Below, in pieces: positions 13,212-22,398 of a stretch of 64,000 nt of DNA (positions are counted from its first letter, which is position 1; the number at the start of each line of letters is the position of its first letter). The notes beneath the pieces were generated by a model. It saw nothing but the letters and a program-made list of their open reading frames with translations. It had not been told where the DNA came from and did no database searches. This stretch comes from Pseudoalteromonas amylolytica. Its GTDB lineage: Bacteria > Pseudomonadota > Gammaproteobacteria > Enterobacterales > Alteromonadaceae. Location: the NCBI RefSeq assembly GCF_001854605.1, contig NZ_MKJU01000004.1, positions 62,001 through 126,000 on the forward strand. Reading direction: 5' to 3'. The translations under genes and the position numbers were made by a program.

Positions 13212-14726
13212 ATGGCACTCCACATGAGCCAGTTGACTGTATTGATTGTAGAGCCGTTTGAAGCGGTAAGGGCAATGATCACGAACGTATTGAATGAAAT
13301 GGGTAATATTAAAATTATCCAAAGCTCCAACAGTAACGATGCGCTTGAAAAACTCGCCTACAATGACGTGGGTTTGATCATTGGTGAATGGCAATTGTCT
13401 GGGCTTACTGGCATTGAGTTTCTGACTCAGGTTCGCACCACGCCACGCACCGCGAAAATTCCCTTTTTGATGATGTCCTCAACGATAGAGCAAGCACATG
13501 TTGTTCGCGCAATTCAATGTGGTGTATCGGAGTTCATCGTAAAACCATTTTCAAGTAAACAACTTAAAGCTCGAATCCAACGCGCCTTAAATCGGCCCGT
13601 TAGAGCATTTCAAGGCGACTCAGCACAATTAGCCTCTGTCGCACAAGAAGAGCAAATACAACTACTGATTGTGGATGATGTGGCTGACAACATCAAAGTC
13701 ATCAGTGACATCCTACGCCGAGACTATAAAGTTCGTGCTGCACTCAACGGTAAAAAAGCATTGCAAATCTGTGCGGGCGACCCACAGCCAGATATTATCT
13801 TGCTGGATATCATGATGCCCGAAATGGATGGCCTAGAAGTGTGTCGTCGCCTCAAAGCCGACCCCAATACCCAGCATATAACCGTCATATTTTTAACTGC
13901 CTTGGAACAAACTGAGCATGTCATTAAGGGGTTATCTTTGGGTGCTGTGGACTACATCACCAAACCGGCTAATCCTGCGATTGTGAAATCAAGAGTGCAG
14001 GCCCATTGTCGCGGCATCGAATCACACCGTCTAATGCGCGCTCAGATTGATACAATGCTCGAAAACGCAAGACTAAGAGACGAGTTCGATAACCTCAACC
14101 AAAACGAGCTCACCAAACCGGTTTCTGTGATTCAGCATGCCTGCGAATTATTATCGAGTCACGTACAGCAAAGTGAAAAAGCCAGACATTATCTAGAAGA
14201 AATTCAGCACAACTGTGCGCAATTACAGCTCCACCTTGATAGTGTAACGGCGCTTGCTAAGATTGAGCGCAATGACTACCAACTCAACCCTCAGTCGCAT
14301 AACCTGCTATTCGTTGTGGATGGGGTGTTAGCTGCCCTAGCCAACACGCTCAAACAACAGCAACTCAGTGTGCATACCTCAATTGCTGCTGATCTGGAAT
14401 ATCGTGGAGAGTTGACGCTCACCCATACCTTGTTAAGCCACCTAATTAAAAATGCGTTAGAAGCTTCAAGAACGAGGCCAAGCATCAATGTGAACGCCAG
14501 CCAAAGTGATGAGCATGTTGTGATCACCATACATAATTCAGATCCAGTTCCAACACATCTGACAGAGCAATTTTTTGAGAAGTTTGTCAGCTTTGGCAAA
14601 CCAGGGAGGCTCGGGATGGGTACTTATATCGCAAAATTGCTGGTTGAGGCACAGCATGGCACTATCGCCTTTCGTACGGATGATAACCTAGGAACCGAGG
14701 TTTTTGTTCACTTACCGCTGGGCTAA
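13212..14726 (+). CDS. Double-receiver regulator fused to a degenerate histidine-kinase module
   Basis: 504 residues: receiver 1 (about 7-125), receiver 2 (about 150-270), a helical dimerisation-like region (about 295-365) and a GHKL ATPase-like domain (about 390-504, with L-I-K-N-A-L-E-A and G-x-G-T-Y-I-A-K). Receiver 2 has normal V-D-D and L-L-D-I-M-M-P-E-M-D-G acidic residues. Receiver 1 has V-E-P in place of the acidic pair and I-G-E-W-Q-L where I-x-D-W-x-M-P is usual, so the phosphoacceptor Asp appears to be Glu. In the dimerisation helix N-Q-N-E-L-T-K-P sits where x-x-H-E-L-R-T-P is expected, so the phospho-His appears to be Asn. An internal ATG at 13224 is an alternative start. Divergent from the hybrid kinase, which suggests a shared pathway (inference). 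Confidence 0.85.
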   Translation: MALHMSQLTVLIVEPFEAVRAMITNVLNEMGNIKIIQSSNSNDALEKLAYNDVGLIIGEWQLSGLTGIEFLTQVRTTPRTAKIPFLMMSSTIEQAHVVRAIQCGVSEFIVKPFSSKQLKARIQRALNRPVRAFQGDSAQLASVAQEEQIQLLIVDDVADNIKVISDILRRDYKVRAALNGKKALQICAGDPQPDIILLDIMMPEMDGLEVCRRLKADPNTQHITVIFLTALEQTEHVIKGLSLGAVDYITKPANPAIVKSRVQAHCRGIESHRLMRAQIDTMLENARLRDEFDNLNQNELTKPVSVIQHACELLSSHVQQSEKARHYLEEIQHNCAQLQLHLDSVTALAKIERNDYQLNPQSHNLLFVVDGVLAALANTLKQQQLSVHTSIAADLEYRGELTLTHTLLSHLIKNALEASRTRPSINVNASQSDEHVVITIHNSDPVPTHLTEQFFEKFVSFGKPGRLGMGTYIAKLLVEAQHGTIAFRTDDNLGTEVFVHLPLG

Positions 14727-14750
14727 CAGGCTATCAAGCGTCGTGGTGAA

Positions 14751-15101
14751 CTATTTCACCACTTTCAAATAACTAGGCGTTTCATCTGGCCTGAGCGGTA
14801 CCTTGGTATTGTTGTAACCCAAGGTTTCTGCTCGCAATGCGCTGACATGATTAAAGACCGTTTTAACACCGTAATACTGGTCCATGTCCTTTTCACCTTC
14901 TAATAAATCACCCAGCTCAAGCATCAAATAATAAGCGGTATTTTGAATTTTTTCGGGCACTTGCTCCTCAGGCTCCCCTTTAATAAAGAAGCTTCGAAGC
15001 CAGCATTCTGCGCGATTACAGCCATGCCCTTGCACAATCATGCCTACAGCTAGCGCCATTGCAATTATCATTAATACAATAAAAATTAGTATGGGTTGCA
15101 T
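14751..15101 (-). CDS. Small membrane-anchored protein of unknown function
   Basis: 116 residues with one strong N-terminal hydrophobic helix (residues 4-24) followed by a hydrophilic domain with C-N-R-A-E-C-W and many acidic residues. I do not recognise a family. The start has GGAAGCAAC upstream (purine-rich). It converges on the double-receiver gene with a 24-base gap and has its own upstream intergenic region. The composition and start look like a real gene. Confidence 0.6.
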   Translation of the reverse strand: MQPILIFIVLMIIAMALAVGMIVQGHGCNRAECWLRSFFIKGEPEEQVPEKIQNTAYYLMLELGDLLEGEKDMDQYYGVKTVFNHVSALRAETLGYNNTKVPLRPDETPSYLKVVK

Positions 15102-15725
15102 CCTGTTGCTTCCTCCATATAGATAAAATGATGCGCTACGTATGTAACTTTGCAGGGGTATCTAAAAACCTTCTCACTCACACTATCGTAGGGTTACTCG
15201 CGCTTACCACGTGATAACATCAGCCTGACTTCACAACCTAAATGGCAACGCAAGTGAATTTGTATTTGTAATGTATGTAAATACCCAACGTGTTTGCCCT
15301 TATGGGCATTAACCCTGAGTCAAATACAGGCATTAATTATCGTGTCAGTAATGTTTCAGGCTGATAGGCTATGGCGATAATACCCATAAGGTATCCATCG
15401 GTGAATATTATTACTTTTCCCTGTTTCTGTACTGTAAGTACGCAATACTGATTGATAAATCACGGAAATGTTAATTAACATATAAAAATATGTCAATGTA
15501 AAATGCATAAACTGATGCTGTTCTGGTCATACTCAGCCATTAAGAAAAAGCGCTATCTGCATGTAAATTAACATAAAATCGAGTATACATAGCTGGTTTG
15601 GCTGTTTTTTGCGACCAAGCAAGCTTCTTTTTTACGTCCAAGATGGAATTGATATTGCTGCCAGTCTTTTTTGGGAAAGTACGCGATACCAACCTGAGCT
15701 GCCCAACATATATCATAACCAATTG
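15102..15725. other. Intergenic region of about 620 bases, no gene recognised
   Basis: It lies between the small membrane protein gene and the CHASE kinase. It is AT-rich near 15460-15510. A 60-codon frame on the minus strand (15540-15722) has no recognisable family and no convincing start. The promoter of the 14751-15101 gene must lie here. No strong hairpin or repeat was seen. Confidence 0.5.
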
Positions 15726-18458
15726 TCAGCCAACTTCATCACTGTTTTTTGCTAACAGCTCCCCTACCTGAAACAGCAACTCATGTTGTTCTACTGGTTT
15801 TGCTACATAACCGTCAAAGCCCACCTGCTCATATAGACGTTTATCTTCTTCATACGCATTGGCGGTAAGCGCAACAATAGGTAATGTGGGCGCGAATTGC
15901 TTTATTTTCTTACAAGCTTCAACACCATCCATCTTCGGCATTTGAATATCCATAAGCACCAAGCTTGGCCTATTTGCTTTTACCGCCTCTATGGCCTCAA
16001 GACCATTTTGGACTAAAGTGATGCGCGCTTTGGTCGGCGCTAACATTGCCTTTACAACAACCTGATTAATGTCGTTGTCTTCCGCCACCAAAATATCAAC
16101 TCCGGTTAAATCTAAGTCTGGAATTTCTTGTGGTGTCGCGACTGGTTTTTGATGCGACTTTAGCAATGGCAACGTAACATTAAATACACTGCCTTTGTTC
16201 AGCTCACTCTGTACATCAATACTGCCGTGCATCATAGTGACCAATGAGTGAGTGATCGCCAACCCAAGACCCGTACCGCCATATTTACGGGTGGTTGATT
16301 TATCCGCCTGCTCAAAGCGTTGAAACAATCGGCTTATCTGTGCTTCGTTCATACCGATGCCCGAGTCTATGACATGAAACACCAAATGCTCGCTTTGCGG
16401 CAATTCACGGATCAGCACTTCGACTTGCCCTTCGGAGGTAAACTTAATGGCATTAGACACAAGATTCAGTAGGATCTGACGCACACGCACTTCATCACCA
16501 AGCCAATAATCGCTAAGTACATCAATATCAAACCTTAATGCTATGCCCTTTGAAAATGCGACCACGGACAACTCAGATTTGAGGTTTTCAACAAGCCGCA
16601 TAAGGCTAAATGGCTGCTCATCAAGCGTCAACTTGCCTGCCTCTATCTTGGAAAAATCTAAAATGTCATTAATGATGGTCCGCAGCGCTTTAACTGAATA
16701 AATTCCTTTTTCTAACAACTCCCGCCCCTGATCTCGCAAAGGCTCCGCTTTCAGTAATTGTAATGTACCGTATAACCCATTCATGGGCGTTCTGATCTCA
16801 TGACTCATATTCGCCAAAAACTCCGACTTTGCATGCGTTGCCAGCTCTGCCTGCTCTTTGGCCTCAGACAACGCACGCTCGCGGTTAAGTTGCTCAGTCA
16901 AGTCATATGCTATCCCCAAGAATCCAAACACCCGCTGCTGCTCATCCGTTAGTGCGGTAATGCTCAAACGCACTGGTATATGCTTGCCGTTTTTGTTGAC
17001 ATAGGTCCAACGGTTGGTATCAATCACCCCAGTTTTTGCTTTGGCAACAAAACATTCAAAGCCGGGCGCTATATCCATACCCAACTCTTTGCTCATCGCT
17101 TTACTATGCTCAATCACTTCTTTTTCTAGATGAAACATCGCGGGGCTGGCTTTGCCAACGAGTTCACTCGCCTGATACCCTAACAGCCGCTCGGCCGCGG
17201 GGTTAAACAAGGTGATCACGCCTTGCTCGTCCGTGGCAATAATGGCGTAGCTTGCAGAGGTTAAAATACTCTGCTGTAACATATTGATTTCAGTCGCCTG
17301 CTTAGTGCGCAGCGCAACCTCTTGCTCTAGGTGAAGATTGGCCTGCTCCAACGCCAACCCTTTTACTTTTTCTGCCTCAAAATGCTGTTGTTTAAGTTGT
17401 TGTTTTTTGAGTAATACCAACTGTATGCTAAACACTAAAATGGCCAGCAATAATGACAATCCAACCGCCCATATAGCTGATTGTATGGGCCGTTTTAACT
17501 CAAGCTCGTAAATAAACGCCGAGGTAGCACTTAAAGATATGTGCCACTGACGGCCAAAGAGCGTGATTCTTTGGTACTGGCTATATTCGTTTAACTGATG
17601 ACTTTTATCTCCATGAGTAAAAAAGACGATACCATCATCGGGCGTTACATCTGAAATGGACATAACAATATCGTCACTTAGCGAGCGCATTGATGAGAGG
17701 ATTTCATCAATCAAGATTGGTGCATAACTCCAGCCAACCACATTATCCAATCGTTCACTTGGTTTAAATGGCGCATCTGAGCGGTATATTGCCATTAAAA
17801 TCAAAAAGCCCTGCTGTGCTTTATTATTTGCCTGAACCAAAGTAATCGGGGCAGTCAACCTAGGTTCATCACTCATTGCCGCCTCTAGCGCCGCCCGCCT
17901 GCGCATCGATTCCGAGCCAATATCCAATCCCACCGCACTGGCATTACGCCTTTCAGGTTCTATAAACTGAATGATAAAGCGGCTTTTATCATGGGGTGTA
18001 AGCTGTTTAATTTGGAAAGATTTATCAGGACGTTGTTGTTTTGCTTGCTCCACAAACTGAGCCTGTTCATGTGGCTTAACTAAACGAATGACACCAATCC
18101 CTCTAGCCCCTGGAAACTCTCTGATGAAATCTCTTGCATTCATGTAGCGCTGCATGGCTGAGTAATCAAAATTGTTTTCTCCAGATGCCGAAACCGCGCC
18201 TCGCAGGCCTATGATACCGTATTGATATAACGCTACACGCTGCTGCACTCCCTCAGTAATACGCTCTAAACGACTCCGTAAGGCCTGATGTATTTGTTGC
18301 TGACGTAATTGCTGTTGTTCCTCATATTGAACTTTGCCGTAAAACAACCCCGCCACAATGATCAAGATAGGTAAAAACATTATCTTAAATAGTGATATTG
18401 GCTCACCAGCTGAGTGATTAACGGCGTTTTCCATGTTTACGATTTCTCTGTGAGCCAC
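15726..18458 (-). CDS. CHASE-domain hybrid sensor histidine kinase
   Basis: Inner-membrane sensor kinase. TM1 (about residues 23-41) and TM2 (about 326-352) enclose a periplasmic CHASE-type domain with R-x-A-L-E-A-A-M-x-x-x-x-P-R-L-T-A-P and P-E-R-R-N. After that come a coiled linker, PAS/PAC (about 395-520), HisKA with S-H-E-I-R-T-P (His about 551), HATPase with N-L-V-S-N-A-I-K-F and G-G-T-G-L-G-L-A (640-770), and a receiver with V-L-M-D-I-Q-M-P (Asp about 836). It has no HPt, so a separate one is needed. The start is GTG 18458 or ATG 18434. It lies 137 bases downstream of a periplasmic binding-protein gene on the same strand, which may supply its ligand input (inference). Confidence 0.92.
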   Translation of the reverse strand: MAHREIVNMENAVNHSAGEPISLFKIMFLPILIIVAGLFYGKVQYEEQQQLRQQQIHQALRSRLERITEGVQQRVALYQYGIIGLRGAVSASGENNFDYSAMQRYMNARDFIREFPGARGIGVIRLVKPHEQAQFVEQAKQQRPDKSFQIKQLTPHDKSRFIIQFIEPERRNASAVGLDIGSESMRRRAALEAAMSDEPRLTAPITLVQANNKAQQGFLILMAIYRSDAPFKPSERLDNVVGWSYAPILIDEILSSMRSLSDDIVMSISDVTPDDGIVFFTHGDKSHQLNEYSQYQRITLFGRQWHISLSATSAFIYELELKRPIQSAIWAVGLSLLLAILVFSIQLVLLKKQQLKQQHFEAEKVKGLALEQANLHLEQEVALRTKQATEINMLQQSILTSASYAIIATDEQGVITLFNPAAERLLGYQASELVGKASPAMFHLEKEVIEHSKAMSKELGMDIAPGFECFVAKAKTGVIDTNRWTYVNKNGKHIPVRLSITALTDEQQRVFGFLGIAYDLTEQLNRERALSEAKEQAELATHAKSEFLANMSHEIRTPMNGLYGTLQLLKAEPLRDQGRELLEKGIYSVKALRTIINDILDFSKIEAGKLTLDEQPFSLMRLVENLKSELSVVAFSKGIALRFDIDVLSDYWLGDEVRVRQILLNLVSNAIKFTSEGQVEVLIRELPQSEHLVFHVIDSGIGMNEAQISRLFQRFEQADKSTTRKYGGTGLGLAITHSLVTMMHGSIDVQSELNKGSVFNVTLPLLKSHQKPVATPQEIPDLDLTGVDILVAEDNDINQVVVKAMLAPTKARITLVQNGLEAIEAVKANRPSLVLMDIQMPKMDGVEACKKIKQFAPTLPIVALTANAYEEDKRLYEQVGFDGYVAKPVEQHELLFQVGELLAKNSDEVG

Positions 18459-18595
18459 TATGTGACAATCCTGTAACGTAAGGGCTGGTGGAAGTTAATT
18501 TGAGTATAGGTTCAACATATCACAATGCCAAACCAAATCACTGCTTTACAAGCCGCTGTTCCACACTTAAGTATCAATAGAGATGAATATATCTA

Positions 18596-19585
18596 TCAGT
18601 GATTTGTGGTACAGGTTGTCGCGTTGCCTTTATTACAATAGTGATAATCTAAAAAATACTGAGATTGAGTCGGCAATGTTGCTTTAGTTATCACATCAAA
18701 TAGTAAACTTGCTCCGAGCTTGCCCATTGCAAATGGGTTTTGACCAATATTTTCTGTAGATAACCCTTGTGCCAAAGCCTGTAATTGCACATTTTCTGTA
18801 TCAGCAGACACTATGCTCAATGTACCATTCGCTATCTGCTCTTTGAATGGTGTCAGCGCCTCAATATAGTCGCCGTTAAACTGTGCAAAGCCCGCCACGG
18901 CCAAAAATATAGGGGGCTTTGGCTGTTTAATGATATTGAGTAACTGGTTCAGCGCATCTTCGCGACGCCCCATAGTATAAAGCGGGCAGCGCTCATACTC
19001 ATACCAGCCATGGCTGGCTGAGAACCTCACCTGATCACTGCCAAATAGCGCGTACCTGACACCACGAATGCGTTCATTAAGGTTAGGTGTGGTTTGGTGA
19101 CCCGACTGAATACACACCGCTTGTGATGGTTCTGTTTTGTATTTTTTGGCAACCTCACCCAGTGCTTTGCCAAAATCAAAGTTATTGGTGCCAACGTATG
19201 CCAGCCGATATTGGTGATGCTGAGTCAATAAGTCAGAGTCAAAAGTGATCACCGGAATGCCTTTTTCCTTGGCTTCTTTGAGCGCGCCTTCAACCAGATA
19301 GCGTGAGTCGGTTGTAGAGATCAATAACCCATCAATGTCTTGCTGCACCAACTCCCTTACTATTAAAACCTGAGTGCGCACATCTTGGTAATCATCAGCA
19401 CCTTCATAAATGCATGTTAGGTCTTTATGTTGCTTGGCAAATGCTTGGCAACCGTGAAAAGACTGCTCGTAAAATGTATCGTTTTTAGTTTTACCCACTA
19501 CTGCAATTTTTATTTGTGCCGTAGCGTTAAACGCCAGACCCAGCATAGCAACGACAGTCAGTTTGAGTTGTTTTTGTATTTTCAT
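18596..19585 (-). CDS. Periplasmic sugar-binding-type protein (TorT/LuxP-like fold)
   Basis: A signal peptide (residues 1-23, ending A-T-A) is followed by a type I periplasmic binding fold: I-K-I-A-V-V-G-K-T-x-N-D-x-F-Y near the N-terminus, D-G-L-L-I-S-T-T-D-S, G-I-P-V-I-T-F-D-S-D and V-G-T-N-N-F-D-F-G-K. This matches the Peripla_BP_4 group that includes ribose-binding protein, LuxP and TorT. No ABC permease or ATPase gene is nearby. The next gene in the same direction is a CHASE hybrid kinase, so a sensory rather than a transport role is likely, by analogy with the TorT-TorS and LuxP-LuxQ pairs. Confidence 0.85.
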   Translation of the reverse strand: MKIQKQLKLTVVAMLGLAFNATAQIKIAVVGKTKNDTFYEQSFHGCQAFAKQHKDLTCIYEGADDYQDVRTQVLIVRELVQQDIDGLLISTTDSRYLVEGALKEAKEKGIPVITFDSDLLTQHHQYRLAYVGTNNFDFGKALGEVAKKYKTEPSQAVCIQSGHQTTPNLNERIRGVRYALFGSDQVRFSASHGWYEYERCPLYTMGRREDALNQLLNIIKQPKPPIFLAVAGFAQFNGDYIEALTPFKEQIANGTLSIVSADTENVQLQALAQGLSTENIGQNPFAMGKLGASLLFDVITKATLPTQSQYFLDYHYCNKGNATTCTTNH

Positions 19586-19834
19586 GGATTTTTAATACTT
19601 GCCACACAGCCAATTAAGCAACTGCAACATTCTGGTTAACAAAGCATTACTATAACTCAAACACCTAGTTAACAAAGTGATTGTTGCAACCAAGCGGATG
19701 TATTTTTTGTAAAAACCCGCAATTTTACTGCCATGTAGAGCAAAAAAATCAGCAGCTAATAAATTTTATGCTTAACTTATTGTTAACTATGACTTTATGA
19801 ACCATATAAAACTACAATCAAAGGACTGCATATT

Positions 19835-20899
19835 ATGCGCTGTTATTTTCTATACCCGCTGTTTTGCTTGCTACTATTGTGTAACGTGTCTAACGCCGCT
19901 CCCCAGCTGTCAGGTAGCCTTCCTGAAAAACAACAAGAAAAAAGGTCTGAAAAAGGCACTCAATCTCCTGCACAGGAGTCATTTTTCAAAAATATTCAAC
20001 CTTATGAAGGCACAGAAATATACGTAGACTACTTTCGGGGCAATGACTTAGATGGCGCATTGGATGTGCAATACAGTTTTAAATATGTGTTTGGCAGAGA
20101 CATGAACTTCAAAAAAGAAGGTGATTTTGATTGGAATGCCGCTTTCTCTTTTTCAGGGGAATTTGACTTTTACCTAGGCACACGAAATTCAGGCCCTGTT
20201 GTGGGCCGACGCTATAACCCCGGCTTCCAATTAGCCTGGGGCACGGCTAAACGCGATAACTTTATTGAGTGGCGTTTTTCATTGGAGCATGAGTCAAATG
20301 GGCAAACCTCTGACTCTTTACCAACATTATTGAGCCTAGCCAGAGATAACAAAGCCCAATATGCGCAGAAATATCCTGATATAGATAACAATTATTACCT
20401 ACACATGGCGACCGAAACCGTCAGTCGCAGCAGTGACTTTGTTGCGGTGGGCGGTGTGTACCGCGTCAACCCATACGATGTCGACTACAACGACTGCCAC
20501 TCAATATTCAGCTGCTTCGACATTCACCTAAAATTTAGAAAAATATGGGGAGATGCTGAAGATATGGTGTTTTGGGACGCCTCTAAGCGGCATGACAGGC
20601 TCGAAGATTACCAAGGCACCGATATTACTTTTGTTAGCCAATTTTTGCTTGAAGACAGGATCTTAACGCTGCTGGGCGGGCAAAGTACGCTATCGCTCAG
20701 ATACCGTTCTGGTGAAATCTGGGGGGGCGACGTGGGCACTAACAATACGTTTGACGTGAGCTTTACCTCACACCTGCATATAACCCATGAAATTCAGTTA
20801 CCTATTATCTTCTCATACCATGCAGGATACCTCGAAGAGCTCTACAAGTACTCCGAGAAGGCTCATTACTTGCGAGTAGGGTTTGCATTGAACTTTTAG
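19835..20899 (+). CDS. Outer membrane phospholipase A1-like protein (OMPLA family)
   Basis: A signal peptide (residues 1-21) and a beta-barrel-like protein with the H-x-S-N-G motif (E-H-E-S-N-G-Q; His about 152, Ser about 154), which is the catalytic signature of PldA-type phospholipases. The C-terminus ends in an aromatic residue (A-L-N-F), as outer-membrane barrels do. Length 354 is normal to slightly long, because of a Gln/Lys/Glu-rich stretch after the signal. The start at 19835 has AAAGGA upstream. It is a single gene. The identification rests on the motif and the overall pattern. Confidence 0.75.
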   Translation: MRCYFLYPLFCLLLLCNVSNAAPQLSGSLPEKQQEKRSEKGTQSPAQESFFKNIQPYEGTEIYVDYFRGNDLDGALDVQYSFKYVFGRDMNFKKEGDFDWNAAFSFSGEFDFYLGTRNSGPVVGRRYNPGFQLAWGTAKRDNFIEWRFSLEHESNGQTSDSLPTLLSLARDNKAQYAQKYPDIDNNYYLHMATETVSRSSDFVAVGGVYRVNPYDVDYNDCHSIFSCFDIHLKFRKIWGDAEDMVFWDASKRHDRLEDYQGTDITFVSQFLLEDRILTLLGGQSTLSLRYRSGEIWGGDVGTNNTFDVSFTSHLHITHEIQLPIIFSYHAGYLEELYKYSEKAHYLRVGFALNF

Positions 20900-21021
20900 A
20901 TTAGCAACTTGCTGATGGCTCAGCTCCCCCTCCCACTGTAACCAGCTGGGTGGGGGTCTCTGTAAAGCTATCAAAAACCAGCCCATTGTCTTTGAGCACT
21001 TACTGGGTTCAAAAAAGAAAC

Positions 21022-21046
21022 TTAACTTTTAACTTCAAAAAGTTAA
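21022..21046. terminator. Possible terminator hairpin
   Basis: TTAACTTTT and AAAAGTTAA form a perfect 9-bp stem in the gap between two converging genes (20899 and 21119). It is AT-rich, so the stem is weak. A G+C-richer stem-loop (CCCAC...GTGGG) lies just upstream, near 20935-20956. Confidence 0.4.
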
Positions 21047-21118
21047 ATTAAAATCACTATAAGATTTAGGCCGTAGTCAAGCCCACAACGTTCGTTACAC
21101 TTAGCACGTTACTTCTTA

Positions 21119-21886
21119 TCATAAATCTCCGACCAACCTTCTAGAGCGCAAACCCAAGGCTAATTCGCGAACGCTATAATCGGGGTCATATGCTCGACCA
21201 AGCAGTAGTGGTGCGGTAAATTCTTCCTCACGACCTAAATAAGCCACGAAATACATAGTCGACCGCCTGACACTGGGAACCGGATGATGCTCTGTCGCCC
21301 AAGCAAATAGCTCTAGTGTTTCACGCCCTTGCTCTGGCAACCAGGCCAATGTATATGGAATACGGGTTCGCACGCCAGCTTCTGCGGTTGCAATAAGGGC
21401 CTCAGATAGTGCATTTCTAACATTGGGTAGCTGTTCTCCTAAATCTTTCCAAAACTGGTTTCGTTTTGGTGGAAAACCACTTTCGTCGTGATGGCTAAAT
21501 GTAATATTCACCGCGGCAAAGGCTGACGCGATTTTAATGCGCTCGGCTTTATCAGGATGGGCAAACAACGCCCAAAGCTCATCCAATGACTCTCCCGCCA
21601 TAATAGCCCTAAACACCAAAGCCTCTTCATTGGAAAACCCGACCATAAACCGTTCGTATTCAGCTTTACTTGTGCTTTGCTGGTGCGTGTTATTCACCTT
21701 GGCCAAAGGCGATGGGGTTGAATGCTGCATATTAGCGGCATATTGCGCAACAAACGCTGGCGGCTCAGAAAAAGCCACGGGATGGGTATTCACTCCTGCT
21801 AAAGCATGAACAACAAACGCAACGACCAGCAATACTAAGGTCGCTGCAGCTATAAGCACTTTTTTTAATGTAACACTGACTCTCAT
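21119..21886 (-). CDS. Membrane-anchored protein with HEAT-like repeats
   Basis: I place the start at ATG 21886 (GGAGAG upstream, 255 residues); the frame is open further upstream to 22072 but lacks gene-like sequence there. One N-terminal hydrophobic segment (about residues 8-30) is followed by alpha-helical segments such as A-E-R-I-K-I-A-S-A-F-A-A-V, P-S-V-R-R-S-T-M-Y-F-V-A-Y-L-G and D-Y-S-V-R-E-L-A-L-G-L, spaced like HEAT-type repeats. The role is unknown; such proteins usually mediate protein contacts. Confidence 0.65.
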   Translation of the reverse strand: MRVSVTLKKVLIAAATLVLLVVAFVVHALAGVNTHPVAFSEPPAFVAQYAANMQHSTPSPLAKVNNTHQQSTSKAEYERFMVGFSNEEALVFRAIMAGESLDELWALFAHPDKAERIKIASAFAAVNITFSHHDESGFPPKRNQFWKDLGEQLPNVRNALSEALIATAEAGVRTRIPYTLAWLPEQGRETLELFAWATEHHPVPSVRRSTMYFVAYLGREEEFTAPLLLGRAYDPDYSVRELALGLRSRRLVGDL

Positions 21887-22398
21887 TATTCTCTCCACTA
21901 TCAATAAAACACATCTGTGTAGGTAATGAGAACTTAAGTGAAATGCAGTAAAAACAAATGACTTGCGGCTGATTTCTGGCTGACTTTTATGTGATTGTTG
22001 GCCGGTTTTATTGTAAACACAATAGTGGTAATGATTCTTGTCCCCCCTATTTTTAACGCCTTCCAAACTCAAAACACAGGTAAAATAGAGGATGCCTTAT
22101 CGCTGTTTTATCTTAAAGCGTACATTGGCAACCTCTTCGCTAAGTGAGCGGTTCATCCACAACCAAAAGCCGGCTAGCAAAAACATAATATCCGCCTATT
22201 CTTAACACCAGTCTGAGTAGCCTTCATCGACCGCACTTTTAGTTTCTTATAACAATACAAGGTCACGGGTATCGCCCATGAAAGCAAGGGTGAGCCTACA
22301 TTGAGTTGCAAAGAAATCGAAATGACCGACGGTGTAACACACTGCCCAGAGGAATGATGCCAAGTTTTCAAAAAACTTTTGATTAAAAGGATATATCT

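Noticed and set aside
15540..15722. 60-codon minus-strand frame between the CHASE kinase and the small membrane protein gene
   Set aside because: No recognisable family, weak start and no conserved pattern.
21887..22072. N-terminal extension of the HEAT-like protein
   Set aside because: The start at 21886 has a good ribosome site and leads straight into the membrane segment; the extension has no protein-like pattern.
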